Shown: piece after piece, positions 34,061 through 45,303 of the stretch
Layout: the number at the start of each line of letters is the position of its first letter
Numbering within the stretch: the first letter of the stretch is position 1
Source of the DNA: Inia geoffrensis
Taxonomy: Eukaryota > Chordata > Mammalia > Artiodactyla > Iniidae
DNA: 64,000 bases
NCBI GenBank assembly: GCA_036417435.1
Contig: CM070899.1
Coordinates: 145,652,237 to 145,716,236, forward strand
Reading direction: 5' to 3'
Notes under the pieces: generated by a model
Databases searched by the model: none
What the model saw: the letters and a program-made list of their open reading frames with translations, nothing else
Told to the model about the DNA's origin: nothing
Position numbers and translations under genes: made by a program

Positions 34061-36149
34061 GTACAAGCAGTATTCTTTGTGTTCTACAACAAAACATTTT
34101 TTAAATTAATCAAGTTCACTTAATTGAAAATAGTATGCTTTGGGGGAAAATTTAATTCAAATACAACAAAGATATTCAATAAAAATTAAGTCTCTTGTCC
34201 ACCCCAGACCCTTCCAGAGAAATGATCACTATTATCAATTTCTGGAAATAGCTTTACTATGAAGCTCTCCTTCTTTTACCATGTGTGTATCAAGCAAGTA
34301 AGATTGTTTGGAAAGGCTAGAAGCAGTAAGAAGAAAAAATTCTCAGAATGTCAGATAGGAGCCAATAGACCCAAATTCCACATTAAGAGTGGTTTTCCTT
34401 AATAAAAAAGAGAAAAAGCATTAAATATGTTCACGCAATGCTGTTCCCAGCACCTGGGCTTTGAAGAGTTTTAAGAACTGTCACCAGACCCATAAAATGC
34501 ATCACTTTGTCCAGACAGTGAATAAGTACTTTGTTGAAGTGCCTTTTCAGAGTAAAACCCATTGGGAGGCTTCTCCCTCCTTGGTGTCTTGCACCAGGGC
34601 TGAGGTCTGGATACCGCCTGCCTGGGGACAGGGCCAGACCAATTATCAGGGACAATCAACACCTGCAGTGGTGACAGGGTGGTGCCTTCTTGCCCTATGA
34701 ATGTGCACCTGCACTGATATTGATGGGAAAACCACACATCGACTCCACGGGTTAAGAATTTTTGTGTCCTCACTGGACTAAGATCCTGAGTCCCAAGAGC
34801 TGAGGGCTCAATATTGACTCATCAATTCCTTACCCAAGGGCTCTATAGAATGGTCTCAGAAGTGTGGTTGGAAAAAGAGGACGCTCCGATGACCCTTATC
34901 AGCAGGACGGAGTGGGGCTGTGTTGAATGGGTGCCTGTCTGGGGGAGATGTCAACTTAGCTAACAGAGAAGAATTCATGCAGCCTCCCTGGACTTGGATC
35001 TTCCCATTTTTAAAGGCAGATCGAAAGAACCCAGTAAACATTGGTTGGATGGATGGTTAGGTTAGACCAGAAATCCTTCACATGACCAGCTTTAACATTC
35101 TAAGAATTTGAACCCTTCTGCGTTGATAAAAGGTACACTTATTTGGTGTCCCTTTATGCAGCCTTCAACTCACTAAGAAGTTTCCCTGGGGGTATATCTG
35201 AGACCAAGAGCCTAACCAGCATTCAGGCATCCTTCTCACATCACACCCTTCTGTCCTTCAGCCCCTAGCATGGGGCTCAATCGCTCCAAATGACAGGCAG
35301 GAAGAATGGCACACACAGCAGGCCAGTGCGCCCAGGAGGCGGGGCAGGAAGTGCTGGCATGTTCCCCAATGAAATCCAGGCTGGATAAGGAGCAAGTCAG
35401 GGGGTTCTCATGGACCACAGTGACGAGAGGCAGGAATCTATTCCATAGCACTTTTCCTATTCCTGCTGTCACAGGCAGCATCCTGTGACATGTGCTGGTA
35501 CTAGGTCCCACAGCCCTACCCACCCCCACCCCCCGTGGTACTCCCAGTGGTGGGAGAAGAGGGTCTACGGTGCAAATACAGCATCTTTCCCCCCGGGTCT
35601 TTAAAGCACGTTAACTGCTTATTTAGGGAAAATGGTTTAAGGTGGTAAAAGGTAAATTTGGCTTGTTTTTGATTAGACATCCACAGTCATATCTTAGGAA
35701 TGGCTGAAAATGAGATATATGAGCTGGAAGAATAGCTAAAAGATGATGAAGACAAGGTGAATTGCATATTTAGAAGACAGAGAGACAAAGACAGATTGAT
35801 CACCCTTGCTTCAGATTACTTTCCTCTGAGGGAAATGAACAACCAATGTACAAAGCCATTCACCTACCCCCGATTCAGCAGATGATGGGGCATTCCAAGT
35901 TGCCAAGGCAACACCAGCTGAGCAAGAGATGAATACAAGCCTGTACACATGTGGGCACAGGCACACATGCATAACACCTCCCTGTAAGCAGGGACACACC
36001 TATAGAGAATGCTCTCTACCAGCAAGGGACTCATTTCCACATTGCTCCTTTGGGCAAATCTGAAAGGTGCTGATGGCTATGGCTTCCAGAAGGATTTTAA
36101 ACATACAAATATAGCAAATAATTTAATAACCATAACCAAGCTTAGATCT
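34061..36149. other. no recognised gene or repeat
   Basis: About 2.1 kb unassigned. Contains the C-run at 35,514-35,534 (listed separately). Confidence 0.35.
35514..35534 (-). other. G-quadruplex motif on the minus strand
   Basis: Four C runs of 3, 3, 5 and 6 separated by TA, A and A. The minus strand therefore meets the strict G3+ N1-7 pattern with very short loops, predicting a stable structure. Confidence 0.75.
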
Positions 36150-36785
36150 AACAAATGTTACCGTTTTGTACTACTGATTTCAGGTCCCTCTTTTTCATTC
36201 TATTTTTGTTTTTAAAGAAATAAAACTTTACAAAGTGGAAGCCTCCTTTTTACTCCAGCTCAATCCAACTTTCCCACCTTTCCCTCCCAGAGGACACTGC
36301 TCTTCGAACCTTCTACATGTCTTTCCCATGCATGATTTTATAATTTTGGTACTTATGTATTACCATAAACTATGTAAAAGCACTGTTTTTAAAAATTTAC
36401 ATAAATGGAATACTACTTGACTGTAACTTTTCTGACTCAACAGTAAGCTATCCATATTTATCTAATCCATTCATTTAATTGCTATGGGGTATTCGATCTT
36501 ATACATATAAAATACTTTATTCATCCATTCCCTAAATGATGGACATTTGATTGGTCTCAGCTTCTAACTCTTACAAAGAACACTACAGCCAACACTCTTA
36601 TCCAAATATGTTTCCTCATGCATACATGCTGGATTTCCTCTGGAGCCTATCTGTAGATGGATTTTCTCTAGAGTGTACTGTAAATGTAGAACTGCTGATT
36701 TGTAGTAGAAACTGCCACTTACTCTCCAAAGTGATTTTACCAATTTTTATCCCCAGCAGCACTGTATGAAAATCTCCACATTTTT

Positions 36786-36992
36786 TTTTTTTTTTTGCGG
36801 TACGTGGGCCTCTCACGACCGCGGACTCTCCCGTTGCGGAGTACAGGCTCCGGACACGCAGGCTCAGCGGCCGGCCATGGCTCACGGGCCCAGCTGCTCC
36901 GCAGCACGTGGGATCCTCCCGAACCGGGGCACGAACCTGCGTCCCCTGCATCGGCAGGTGGACTCCCAACCACTGCGCCACCAGGGAAGCCC
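36786..36992 (-). mobile_element. CHR-type SINE (short form), antisense, nested in old L1
   Basis: Body 'gcggtacgtgggcctctcac' through head 'gccaccagggaagccc'. The 18-bp duplication 'gaaaatctccacattttt' occurs at 36,768-36,785 and 36,993-37,010. A small duplication 'ggccggcc' interrupts the usual 'agcggccatggctc'. It inserted into the L1 and so postdates it. Confidence 0.94.
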
Positions 36993-37804
36993 GAAAATCT
37001 CCACATTTTTGCCAACTCTTGGTGTTGTCAGATTTTAATTTTTGCCAGTCTGAGAAGTGTGGAATTATATCTCACTGTGTTGTTTTTAATTTGCACTTCC
37101 CTGACTACCGGTGAGTTTGACCATCTTTTATGCTTATTGTCCATTCAGTTTTCTTGCCTCTGATTTCTCCCTATTCCCATCCTGTACCCATTATTCTGTG
37201 GCATGGCCTTTTCTTCTTACTGATTTGTAGAAACTCTTTAAATATTCTGGATATTAATCCCTGACTGATTATGCAGAGTATTATTATAGCATGCCTTTTA
37301 ATTCAGTTTATGGTGTCCTATTATTAATAAGGTTTTAATTTTAATGTAATCCATTTCTTTTTAAAGGTTTGCTCTTTTCTTCCTAAAAGGTCTAAATTTT
37401 GGGCTTTTCATATTTAGGTCTTTAATCATCTTTTAAAATTAATTAAAATGTAATCAATTTTTTAATAAAGTGTGAAGTAAGGATCTGATTTTCCTTTTGT
37501 TCCTTTTAGTTTGCTGGCAGTTTAGGCATTCACTGAATAAATGGTTTTTCCTCACTGATTATAACATCGCTGCTCTCATTTACATGCCCAGACACACATA
37601 CACTGACTTCTGGTCACACCAGGCAGTTTAAATGGTATATATTTCTATACCCTTGTGCCAATGCCACATACCCAAATTACTACAATTTATAATCCAGATA
37701 ACTATTAGGGCAATTTCCCTTCCTATATAATCCCCTTATATAAAACTATGTTCATTATTCTTGATCAATTACTTTTCTACATGAATTTTAGGAGTATCTT
37801 GTAT

Positions 37805-37809
<5 letters not shown>

Positions 37810-37845
<36 letters not shown>

Positions 37846-37878
37846 CACACACACACTTGCACACACACCTGCACACAT
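37810..37878 (+). repeat. (TA)n-(CA)n compound microsatellite
   Basis: TA run of about 15 units at 37,810-37,840, followed by CA repeats to about 37,878. Likely highly variable in length. Confidence 0.93.
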
Positions 37879-38580
37879 CACCTGTTTTCTTTTTATTGCA
37901 ATGGCATTGCAATTACAGATTATATTTGGGGAGAAATAATATCTTTTGATACTGAATCATTCTATCCATGAACATAGTATGTTTTATCCTTTGTTAAAAG
38001 TCTTCTTTTATACCCTTCAATAGGGTTTTATAATATTGTCCATAAAGGTCTTGCTTATTTTTTCAATTTCTTTTCCTTACATAATTTATGGTTTTTGTTG
38101 CTGGTGTAAGCTTTTTTTTTTTTTTTTAACTTTTTCGTTTCTACTTGGTTTTGTTTCTCTATAGGAACACTACTGATTTTTGTACATAGATCTTGTATCC
38201 ACCAAACCTGAATTCTTACTAATAGTTTATAGATTTTCCTTTTTGACATTGATAAACATATCATCTGTGAATATGGGCAATTTTGTTTGTTCTTTCCTGA
38301 TTTTACACCCCTTTTTTTTCTTGTCTTATTAAGTAGCTAGGACATCCAGTGTGATAGTGAATGGAAGAAATGAAAGCATCCTGAAATTATCCTTAAAGTT
38401 TCACAGTGAAGTATCATGCTCACCATAGTGTTTTTGTTTTTTGGGGGCTTTTCTGGTAGACATTTTTTATCAGAATAAGAATTCTATTTCTAAATTGTTC
38501 AGGTTTTTCTAATTTGTTTTTTCTTGTTTTGTGTTTTTAATCATGAATGCATATTATACTCTGTGAAAAGCTTCTTTTCC

Positions 38581-38925
38581 CACTTACCTTATGTAAGAGA
38601 TGTACAAGACTTTTAAAGGAAAGCTGTCAGGGTGCATAACTACTTTTCTCCTCCAGGGTCAGAAACAGACTTGAAAAGACTAAATCTCTAGTCCACCAGC
38701 CAGGCTAGGTCTATGCATCCGAGTCTGACCTCCCACTAGGTACCTCCATGGACCACACAGGTCAGCAGCTCTTCTGTGGTTGCCTGTTGGAATGCCTCAA
38801 TACTGTTTTGGTCTGAAATTATCCTTAAATTTCCTTTGGGGGGAGGGGGAATTCTTGTGTGAGCTTTTTATGACACTAGCTCTCCAATACGGTCATTATG
38901 AAGAGGAAGGGAACTCGCCCTGATG
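38581..38925. other. no recognised feature
   Basis: No gene or repeat I can name. Confidence 0.35.
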
Positions 38926-38929
38926 CAGG

Positions 38930-39120
38930 GCATCCACATTATCCTACGGTATCCTCACAAGGAATCCATGAGGTCAGCATCATTATCCTCCTTTTCTACT
39001 CAACGAACCTCGGGGAGGTTAAATAACTTGTCCAAAGTCTCATATCGGAAAGTGATGGAACTGGGATTAGAAACCCCATGTGTGTGACTTCCACGCCCTG
39101 CACTTTACACTGCTTGTGGC
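38930..39120 (-). repeat. MIR SINE, antisense
   Basis: 'tatcctcacaaggaatccat', 'gaggtcagcatcattatcct', 'ggaggttaaataacttgtcc', 'gtgatggaactgggattaga' give the reverse-complement MIR. Confidence 0.75.
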
Positions 39121-39142
39121 ACTGTCCCCAAATCTCCAAGTA

Positions 39143-39363
39143 CAGTGGGTCCTCTGTATCTGCCAATTCCACACCTGTGGATTCAACCAACCTCAACCAA
39201 CCGCGGATAGATTGAGTACTATGTTTACAATCTGCTGATGGTTGAATCTGCAGATGTGGAACCGTGGATACAGAGGGTCATCTAAGGGACTTGAGCATCA
39301 TCAGAATTTAGTATCCATGGGGGGTTCTGGACCCAATCCCCTGTGGACATCGAGGGATGACTG
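39143..39363. mobile_element. Tigger-type (pogo-like) MITE with terminal inverted repeats
   Basis: The left end 'cagtgggtcctctgtatc' and right end 'ggacatcgagggatgactg' are diverged inverted repeats. A second internal pair is also present: 'ggattcaaccaacctcaacc' and 'ggttgaatctgcagatgtgg'. Tigger elements duplicate TA; here TA precedes the left end (39,141-39,142) and CA follows the right end, a decayed TA. Non-autonomous, no transposase. Confidence 0.78.
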
Positions 39364-39820
39364 CACATCCAAAGAATTACCTCTGGCTTCGTAACGTACA
39401 ACTCACAGAGCCAGCAGAGCCATTCTCCATTCTTTGTTTTATTTTTGTCTTTCCAATTACTTTGTCAATTAGTGGCTGTGGCTCCAGCACTCTGCATAGT
39501 GCTGTGAATAATGTAATTAAGCACAGGAAACGGTTTCCTGTTGTTAGTTTGCAGCCTAGCAATGAAGGTCCGGGCATGCTCAGGAAGTTGGCTTTTCCCA
39601 TGTGAGAATTCAGGGCAGCACCCCAAATGGGAGTCTCCTTCAGAGAGCTGGGATCACATGGGCTGGGACACCAGGGCTCAGAGAACAGGGAGTATCCAAG
39701 CACAGTGCATGGCTCCAGGACCCAAGGCAGAGAGCAGGACCCTTCCAGATGAAGGAGTCCCCCTTTAGCAGTAGCAAACAAAAGGTGCTGGGCAACGGAA
39801 GGGAACTCAGGTGTGCTGAC
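39364..39820. other. no recognised feature
   Basis: No supported gene or repeat. Confidence 0.35.
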
Positions 39821-39829
39821 GGTGGCCCC

Positions 39830-39945
39830 ACCCCCAGCTATACGCCTTTCATGCCTTATTTAATTTAACCCTAAAAAATCCCCAAATAAGAATTGCTATT
39901 ATTTTAGCTTTACAATTGAGTGGACAGAGGCCCACCTGATTTTAG
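39830..39945 (-). repeat. MIR-like fragment, antisense
   Basis: 'gccttatttaatttaaccct', 'ccccaaataagaattgctat', 'tatttt' then 'acagaggcccacc' loosely follow reverse-complement MIR. Confidence 0.5.
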
Positions 39946-39984
39946 AACTGATGTCCTAAAGCATGTTCCTCTTAAAGGACAACA

Positions 39985-40196
39985 CAAAGTACTTGTTGAG
40001 AACATGGACTCTGGCTAGACTGCTTAATTCAAATCCCAGTTCAGCCTTTCACAAATTCTGTGACTTTGGGCAAGTCATCTCTGGGCCTCAGTTTCCACAT
40101 GTATCAAACGGGTATAACAACAACAGTACCTCCTTCAAAGGGTTGTTGTGAGGGTTAATAGTTTAATATTTGCAAAGGTCTGGCACAGGTGGGCTA
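39985..40196 (+). repeat. MIR SINE
   Basis: 'gagaacatggactctggcta', 'ttcaaatcccagttcagcct', 'gtgactttgggcaagtcatc', 'tgggcctcagtttccacatg', 'ggttgttgtgagggttaata' make this one of the best preserved MIRs in the window. Confidence 0.82.
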
Positions 40197-41182
40197 TGTA
40201 TTAGTTCTCTATTGCTGCCTAGCAAATTGCCTCAAAACCTAGAGGCTTAAAGCAGTAATAAGCACTTCTCATCTCATACAAGTACAGGGCATATATACAA
40301 TGGACTATTACTCAGCTATAAAAAAAGAACAAAATAATGCCATTTGCAGCAACGTGGATGGACCCAGAAATTGTCATACTGAGTGAAGTAAGTCAGACAC
40401 AGAAAGACAAATATCATATGATATCGCTTATATGTGGAATCTAAAAAAAAAAAAAAGGGTACAAATGAACTTATTTACAAACCAGAAGTAGAGTCACAGA
40501 TGTAGAAAACAAACTTATGGGTACCAGGGGATAAAGGTGGGAGGGATGAATTGGGAGACTGGGACTGACACATACACACTACTACATATAAAATAGATAA
40601 CTAATAAGAAAAGGCTGTATAGCACAGGGAACTCTACTCAATACTCTGTAATGGCCTATATGGGAAAACAATCTAAAAATAAAAAGTGGATATATGTATA
40701 CGTATAACTGATTCACTTTGCTGTATTCCTGAAACTAACACAACATTGCAAATCGACTAGACTCCAATAAATTTTTTTTTTTTTTTAATGTGCAGGAATT
40801 TGAGTGGTTCTGGCTTTGGTCTCTTGTGAGGCTTTAATCAAGACATCAGCTGGGGCTGCAGGTATCTAAAGGCTTGACTGGAGCTGCAAGATCTGCTTCC
40901 AAGATGGCTCGTTCACATGGCTGGCAAGTCGGTGCTGGCAGCTGGCAGGAGGCCTCAGTTCTCCATGGGGGAGAGTCCTCCCAACACGTGGCCGGCTTCA
41001 CCCCAGAGCAAGTGATCCCAGAGAGCAAGGGGGAAGCAGCAATATCTTTTATGACCTAGCCTTGGAAGTCACACATCACTTCCCCATCATCATACTGGTT
41101 ACAGCACTATTCACCATGGGAGGGTATGAATACCAGGAGACAAGGATTATTGGAGGCCAACCTAGCAGGCTGCTTACCATAG
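40197..41182 (+). mobile_element. MLT1 (MaLR) LTR split by an L1 3' end
   Basis: The left part 40,197-40,286 ('ttagttctctattgctgcct', 'gaggcttaaagcagtaataa') and right part from about 40,795 ('gcaagatctgcttccaagat', 'ggctcgttcacatggctggc', 'ggaggcctcagttctccatg', 'tcttttatgacctagccttg', 'gaagtcacacatcacttccc') are consecutive segments of an MLT1-type LTR. The gap is an L1 insertion. LTRs of this MaLR class are non-coding fossils. Confidence 0.72.
40287..40787 (+). mobile_element. 5'-truncated L1 3' end inside MLT1
   Basis: Begins in the ORF2 tail ('tatacaatggactattactc'), continues through 'tcatactgagtgaagtaagt', the 3' UTR ('gtatagcacagggaactcta'-like) and 'aactaacacaacattgcaaa', ending 'ccaataaa' plus an A/T-rich run. 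The flanks 'aagtacagggc' and 'aatgtgcagga' may be a decayed duplication. Confidence 0.85.
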
Positions 41183-43493
41183 GACCAGCTCCATTAAATG
41201 AAGAAAGGCCTTGGATCTTGCATTCTACATGCCTGGTATCTGGTGAGATAATCACTACACATTTATCAGAAGAATGGATGTATGAATGAAAAGAAGAAAT
41301 GCCCAAGTCACGCAGCCAAGTTCCATTTTTGTTCTCTGTTGTTTTACTACCCGTTTTCTGAGCCATTTCTAAGGAAGGACCTATTAGCTCTCAATTTCTA
41401 CTCTAAATCATCATCTCTATAAATTAGTTCTCAAATTTCATCTTCCTATAAAAGTGTTTGGAGAGGTAACCTCAAACCCAAAGTCCTCTGTAACTTTCTC
41501 CTTCACCAAAGATCGACAGTGTGAAGCCTGGAGCTGCTACAGCTATCTTGTGTTCAGGAGGGGAGCTCATCTATGGATGAGTCTGATGCACTCAGGATGG
41601 AAAAGTAGAAAGATAGAAAGAAACTTGACTTTCATGACTTAATGAAGGTGCAGTTAACCCATCCCTGAATTATCCTACTTTGGGGCTTCTTGTTATATAA
41701 AGTAATAAATTTCTTATTCTTAAAATAAGAAGAAAAAAAAAAGATATATCACTATGAATACTTCCTCTAGAATTCAGAAGACTCGAAACAAAGTTGACTG
41801 AAATTGTATGCCTTGGTTGACACGTCTGCACTAAAATGATTCTGGAGAGACCAGTATGTGTCCTCAGACAATCGTGGGAAAGTTTCTCCCTGCACCAAGG
41901 CAGACTATCTGATTCCTTCTCTCCCCACCAAAGCTGTACCCGAGAGATTAGCCTGGCTGAAACCCAGAGGAGGCTGCTCACTGAAGCCAGAGAGCCCAGA
42001 AGCAGGGAGGGACGGAGTGCCTAAGGAAGGGAGGGGAAACACCACCTCTCTGAGGGTCTGGGGTCCCCTTCAAGGTCCCTGACTCCTGCTTCTTAGCAGC
42101 TGAGAAAACGTGAGAACGTCAGATCCATGCCAGGGATTTCATACCTGGGGACATGTCACAGTAACGGTGGCCCCCCTCGGCCGTAGGATGGCCTTCCCAA
42201 CAGTGTCGGCAGTTCAACCCAGAATGATATTCTCAACTTTCGCCACTGCCCTAACTCACCAGAGATGCAACCATTCGCTCCTGGAAAGCAATGATGGTAA
42301 GTATCTCCTACAATACTAACGTATCTGAGGACATTACACTCAGATCAAACTGGTGTGGCTGACCGTCCTGAGAGGCTTTCACACTGTCCCTGGTTCCCTC
42401 CAGTAACAAAGGAGCATGTATGATCAAATTTGGTTTTTACTAGGAGTATAAAGGCCTAGTGAGAGCACAGTATGTCCAGAGCATGTTTCACTCTGTGCCA
42501 CGCTGTTGAGACCTTACTCTTGGAAGATGCCCATGTTTGACCAGCATGACCTTCATGTTTGCAGCCTCAAAAGATTTTTGAATGTACCATGGATGGAGTT
42601 ATAAGAAAACATAAAAAACATGGAGCTGGGAGTCAAGAAAGGGGTCAGTGGTGGTCACAATCTTCACTAGGTTAAAGCTGACAACAGCTCCTGGGCTCTG
42701 CTCCCCAGTAGGAAAATACAGTGAAACTAGGTAAATATTCAGTGGAAATGCTCATTTTTAGCAGTGAGTATATCTGCTAAATCTTGATTGAATGACAACA
42801 TCATCACTGAATTCAGAACATTCTTCCCCATTTTACACTGGCTTCTATGACATTCATCTTCTATTAAATGCTTAAGGACAAATGCTCACCTTGACATTTC
42901 AGAAGGGCAACAGCATAGTAACAATGCAAAGTGTAACCCCACCTCAAAGTGTGAATTAGAACATCTGCTGTGAACTCCTGTGAGACAAGCAGAGCTCCAG
43001 GTAGAAAAGTCTGATAAAAAACTCTGACCAGTCATGGTTGAGGGGTTTTTGAAAGTCTGTAGTTGATCACTCTGGTGCCACCCAGAACTTTTTTCCACGC
43101 ACTTCTTTGTGTCATTTTTAGATACATCATTCTCAGAGTCGCTATCTTCTACTTTGGTTTATGCTAGATTCAAATTACCTAGCTCTATGCAAGCATAATG
43201 AATAAAATCTCGCCTGATTTGGGGTGCATATAATTAATTCTTGTTCTTCATCATCAGAGTGCTGATGACCGACAGAGTAGCCAGTAGACACATGGGGCTC
43301 ATCCAGATTGAGATGGGTCAAAAGTGTGTAAAGCACACGCCAGACTTCAAAGACTTAGTGTGCAAAAACGGAAGTATCTCTCACTACCAATTTTTTTCTA
43401 TTGATTCCATGTTGAAATATTTTAGAAACATTGGGTGAAATGAAATATATTATTAAAATTAATTGCCCCTGTTCCTTTTCATATTTTTTTAAC
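41183..43493. other. no recognised gene or repeat
   Basis: About 2.3 kb unassigned. 'ataaagtaataaatttctta' near 41,696 has old-repeat or polyA-signal character but no further support. Confidence 0.35.
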
Positions 43494-44231
43494 CTAAATT
43501 TTTTTATTTATTTATTTTTATACAGCAGGTTCTTATTATTTATCTATTTTATACATTTTAGTATATATATATATATCAATCCCAATCTCCCAATTCACCC
43601 CCCCACTTCCCCCCTTGGTGTCCATATGTTTGTTCTCTACATCTGTGTCTCTATCTCTGCCCTGCAAACCGGTTCATCTGTACCATTTTTCTAGATTCCA
43701 CATATATGCGTTAATATGCGATATCTGTTTCTCTCTTTCTGACTTACTTCACTCTGTATGACAGTCTCTGGATCCATCCACATCTCTACAAATGACCCAA
43801 TTTCATTCCTTTTTATGGCTGAGTAATATTCCATTGTATATATGTGCCACATCTTCTTTATCCATTCGTCTGTCAATGGACATTTAGGTTGCTTCCATGT
43901 CCTAGCTATTGTAAATAGTGCTGCAATGAATATCAGGGTGCATGGGTCTTTTTGAATTATGGTTTTCTCAGGGTATATGTCCAGTAGTGGGATTGCTGGG
44001 TCATATGGTAATTCTATTTTTAGTTTTGTAAGGAACCTCCATACTGTTCTCCATAGTGGCTTTATCAATTTACAATCCTACCGACAGTGCAAGAGGGTTC
44101 CCTTTTCTTCACATCCTCTCCAGCATTTGTTGTCTGTAGATTTTCTGATGATGCCCATTCTAACTGGTGTGAGGTGATACCTCATTGTAGTTTTGATTTG
44201 CATTTCTCTAATAATTAGTGATGTTGAGCCC
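43494..44231 (-). mobile_element. 5'-truncated L1, antisense (ORF2 C-terminus and 3' UTR)
   Basis: From the left: 3' end with 'tttatacagcaggttcttat', the C-rich 3' UTR complement near 43,597-43,616, and then the ORF2 C-terminus. On the minus strand an open 125-codon piece (43,691-44,068) carries the L1 C-terminal features '[10 protein letters not shown]', '[18 protein letters not shown]' and '[11 protein letters not shown]'. Just upstream lies the Cys motif '[14 protein letters not shown]'. The 5' end stops around 44,231 within the ORF2 segment '[11 protein letters not shown]'. The sequence is close to the full-length L1 at 45-51 kb. Confidence 0.92.
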
Positions 44232-44413
44232 TTTTTACTTTTTGAAATATGACTCCCAGACAATTTTAGATGCTGCATATGGTTTGCGTCTGTTTACCGG
44301 ACAGCACTGGGTATCTCTAAACTAGAGATTGCAAACTGGCAGCTGAGGTCCACACAGGACTAACAGACACAGTTTATATGAGCTATACGATGTTAGGTCA
44401 AAGTATGATTTTA

Positions 44414-44660
44414 TTTTATTTTATTTTATTTTTATTTTATATTGGAGTATAGTTGCTTAACAATGTTAATTTTAGGTGTACAGCAAAGTGATTCAGTTAT
44501 ACGTATATATGTATCTATTCTTTTTCAAGTTCTTTTCCCATTTAGGTTATTATAGAATATTGAGCTATACAGTAGGTATATGTTTTAAATATTTTATAAA
44601 TATTGAGCTATACAGTGGGTTATATATTTTAAATTTAGCAGTGTGTACTTGTCAATCCCA
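44414..44660 (-). mobile_element. short L1 3' end, antisense, with internal duplication
   Basis: TTTTA-type tail (about 44,409-44,440), then 'ttggagtatagttgcttaac', 'cagcaaagtgattcagttat', 'ggttattatagaatattgag'. It contains a 43-bp tandem duplication (44,556-44,641). Possible decayed duplication 'aagtatgatttta' (44,401-44,413) and 'aaggatgctttta' (44,660-44,672). Confidence 0.8.
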
Positions 44661-44672
44661 AGGATGCTTTTA

Positions 44673-45288
44673 ATTTCAAACAACTGCTATCATTTATAAA
44701 ATCAGGTGATTCAAAACAAAGAAATGTACTCTGCGTTCTCTCTAAAAACAAAGAAATCTGGTAACACTGGGTCCAAGATGGCACATTCTTAGATGGCAAA
44801 GGATGGTCAGGAGCGGCCCCGCTTTGGGCATCTGCCCTCCACTGCTCCACTGTCCCCACAAGGCCGTACTGCTCCCCAACACTGAAGTCAATGTCAGCTG
44901 CCATTTTTCACTGCACCCCTGCCAGCAGCACACACTCACTCAAATTCCCTTCCTGGTCTCTACAGGCAGGAAGAAACCTGTATTTGAGAGCTCCATTCCA
45001 GACTGGGGATTGGAGGCATTTCAGGCAAGAGCAAAAGCAGTTGGGAGGGACTGATCAAGGCATGTCTGCCTAAGGGAAAAGATCTAGAAAGAGAGGTGGG
45101 TTTAGGCATATGTGTTTAGTTGAGGGATCTTTTTCTTTTCTTTTGAGGCTGTACATCCAAATGGAAATGTCCCAGGACATTTGGAAATATATAACTCTAT
45201 ATGTATATATAGGAAAGAGCCAGAGGTAAGAACAGTGCCTTAGAGACACCCAGAGGCAAGAGGAAGAAAGATGAAATAAAATCGGCTC
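44673..45288. other. pre-insertion flank of the full-length L1; faint L2
   Basis: The part near 45,160-45,200 has L2-like wording; otherwise unassigned. Confidence 0.35.
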
Positions 45289-45303
45289 AAGAGTTTAAGA
45301 AGA
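45289..45303 (+). repeat. left target-site duplication of the full-length L1
   Basis: 'aagagtttaagaaga', repeated exactly at 51,261-51,275. Fifteen bases is a typical L1 duplication length. Confidence 0.95.

Larger units (their letters stand above)
36150..38580 (-). mobile_element. old L1 (L1M-type) ORF2 and 3' region, antisense
   Basis: Long AT-rich stretch reading as reverse-complement L1 ORF2: 'actgatttgtagaaactctt', 'taaatattctggatattaat' (37,235-37,260), 'ttgctggcagtttaggcatt', 'gatcttgtatccaccaaacc' (about 38,190) and 'taatagtttatagattttcc' in L1 order. It is riddled with stops in all frames and encodes nothing. A CHR SINE and a TA/CA microsatellite are embedded in it. Confidence 0.7.
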
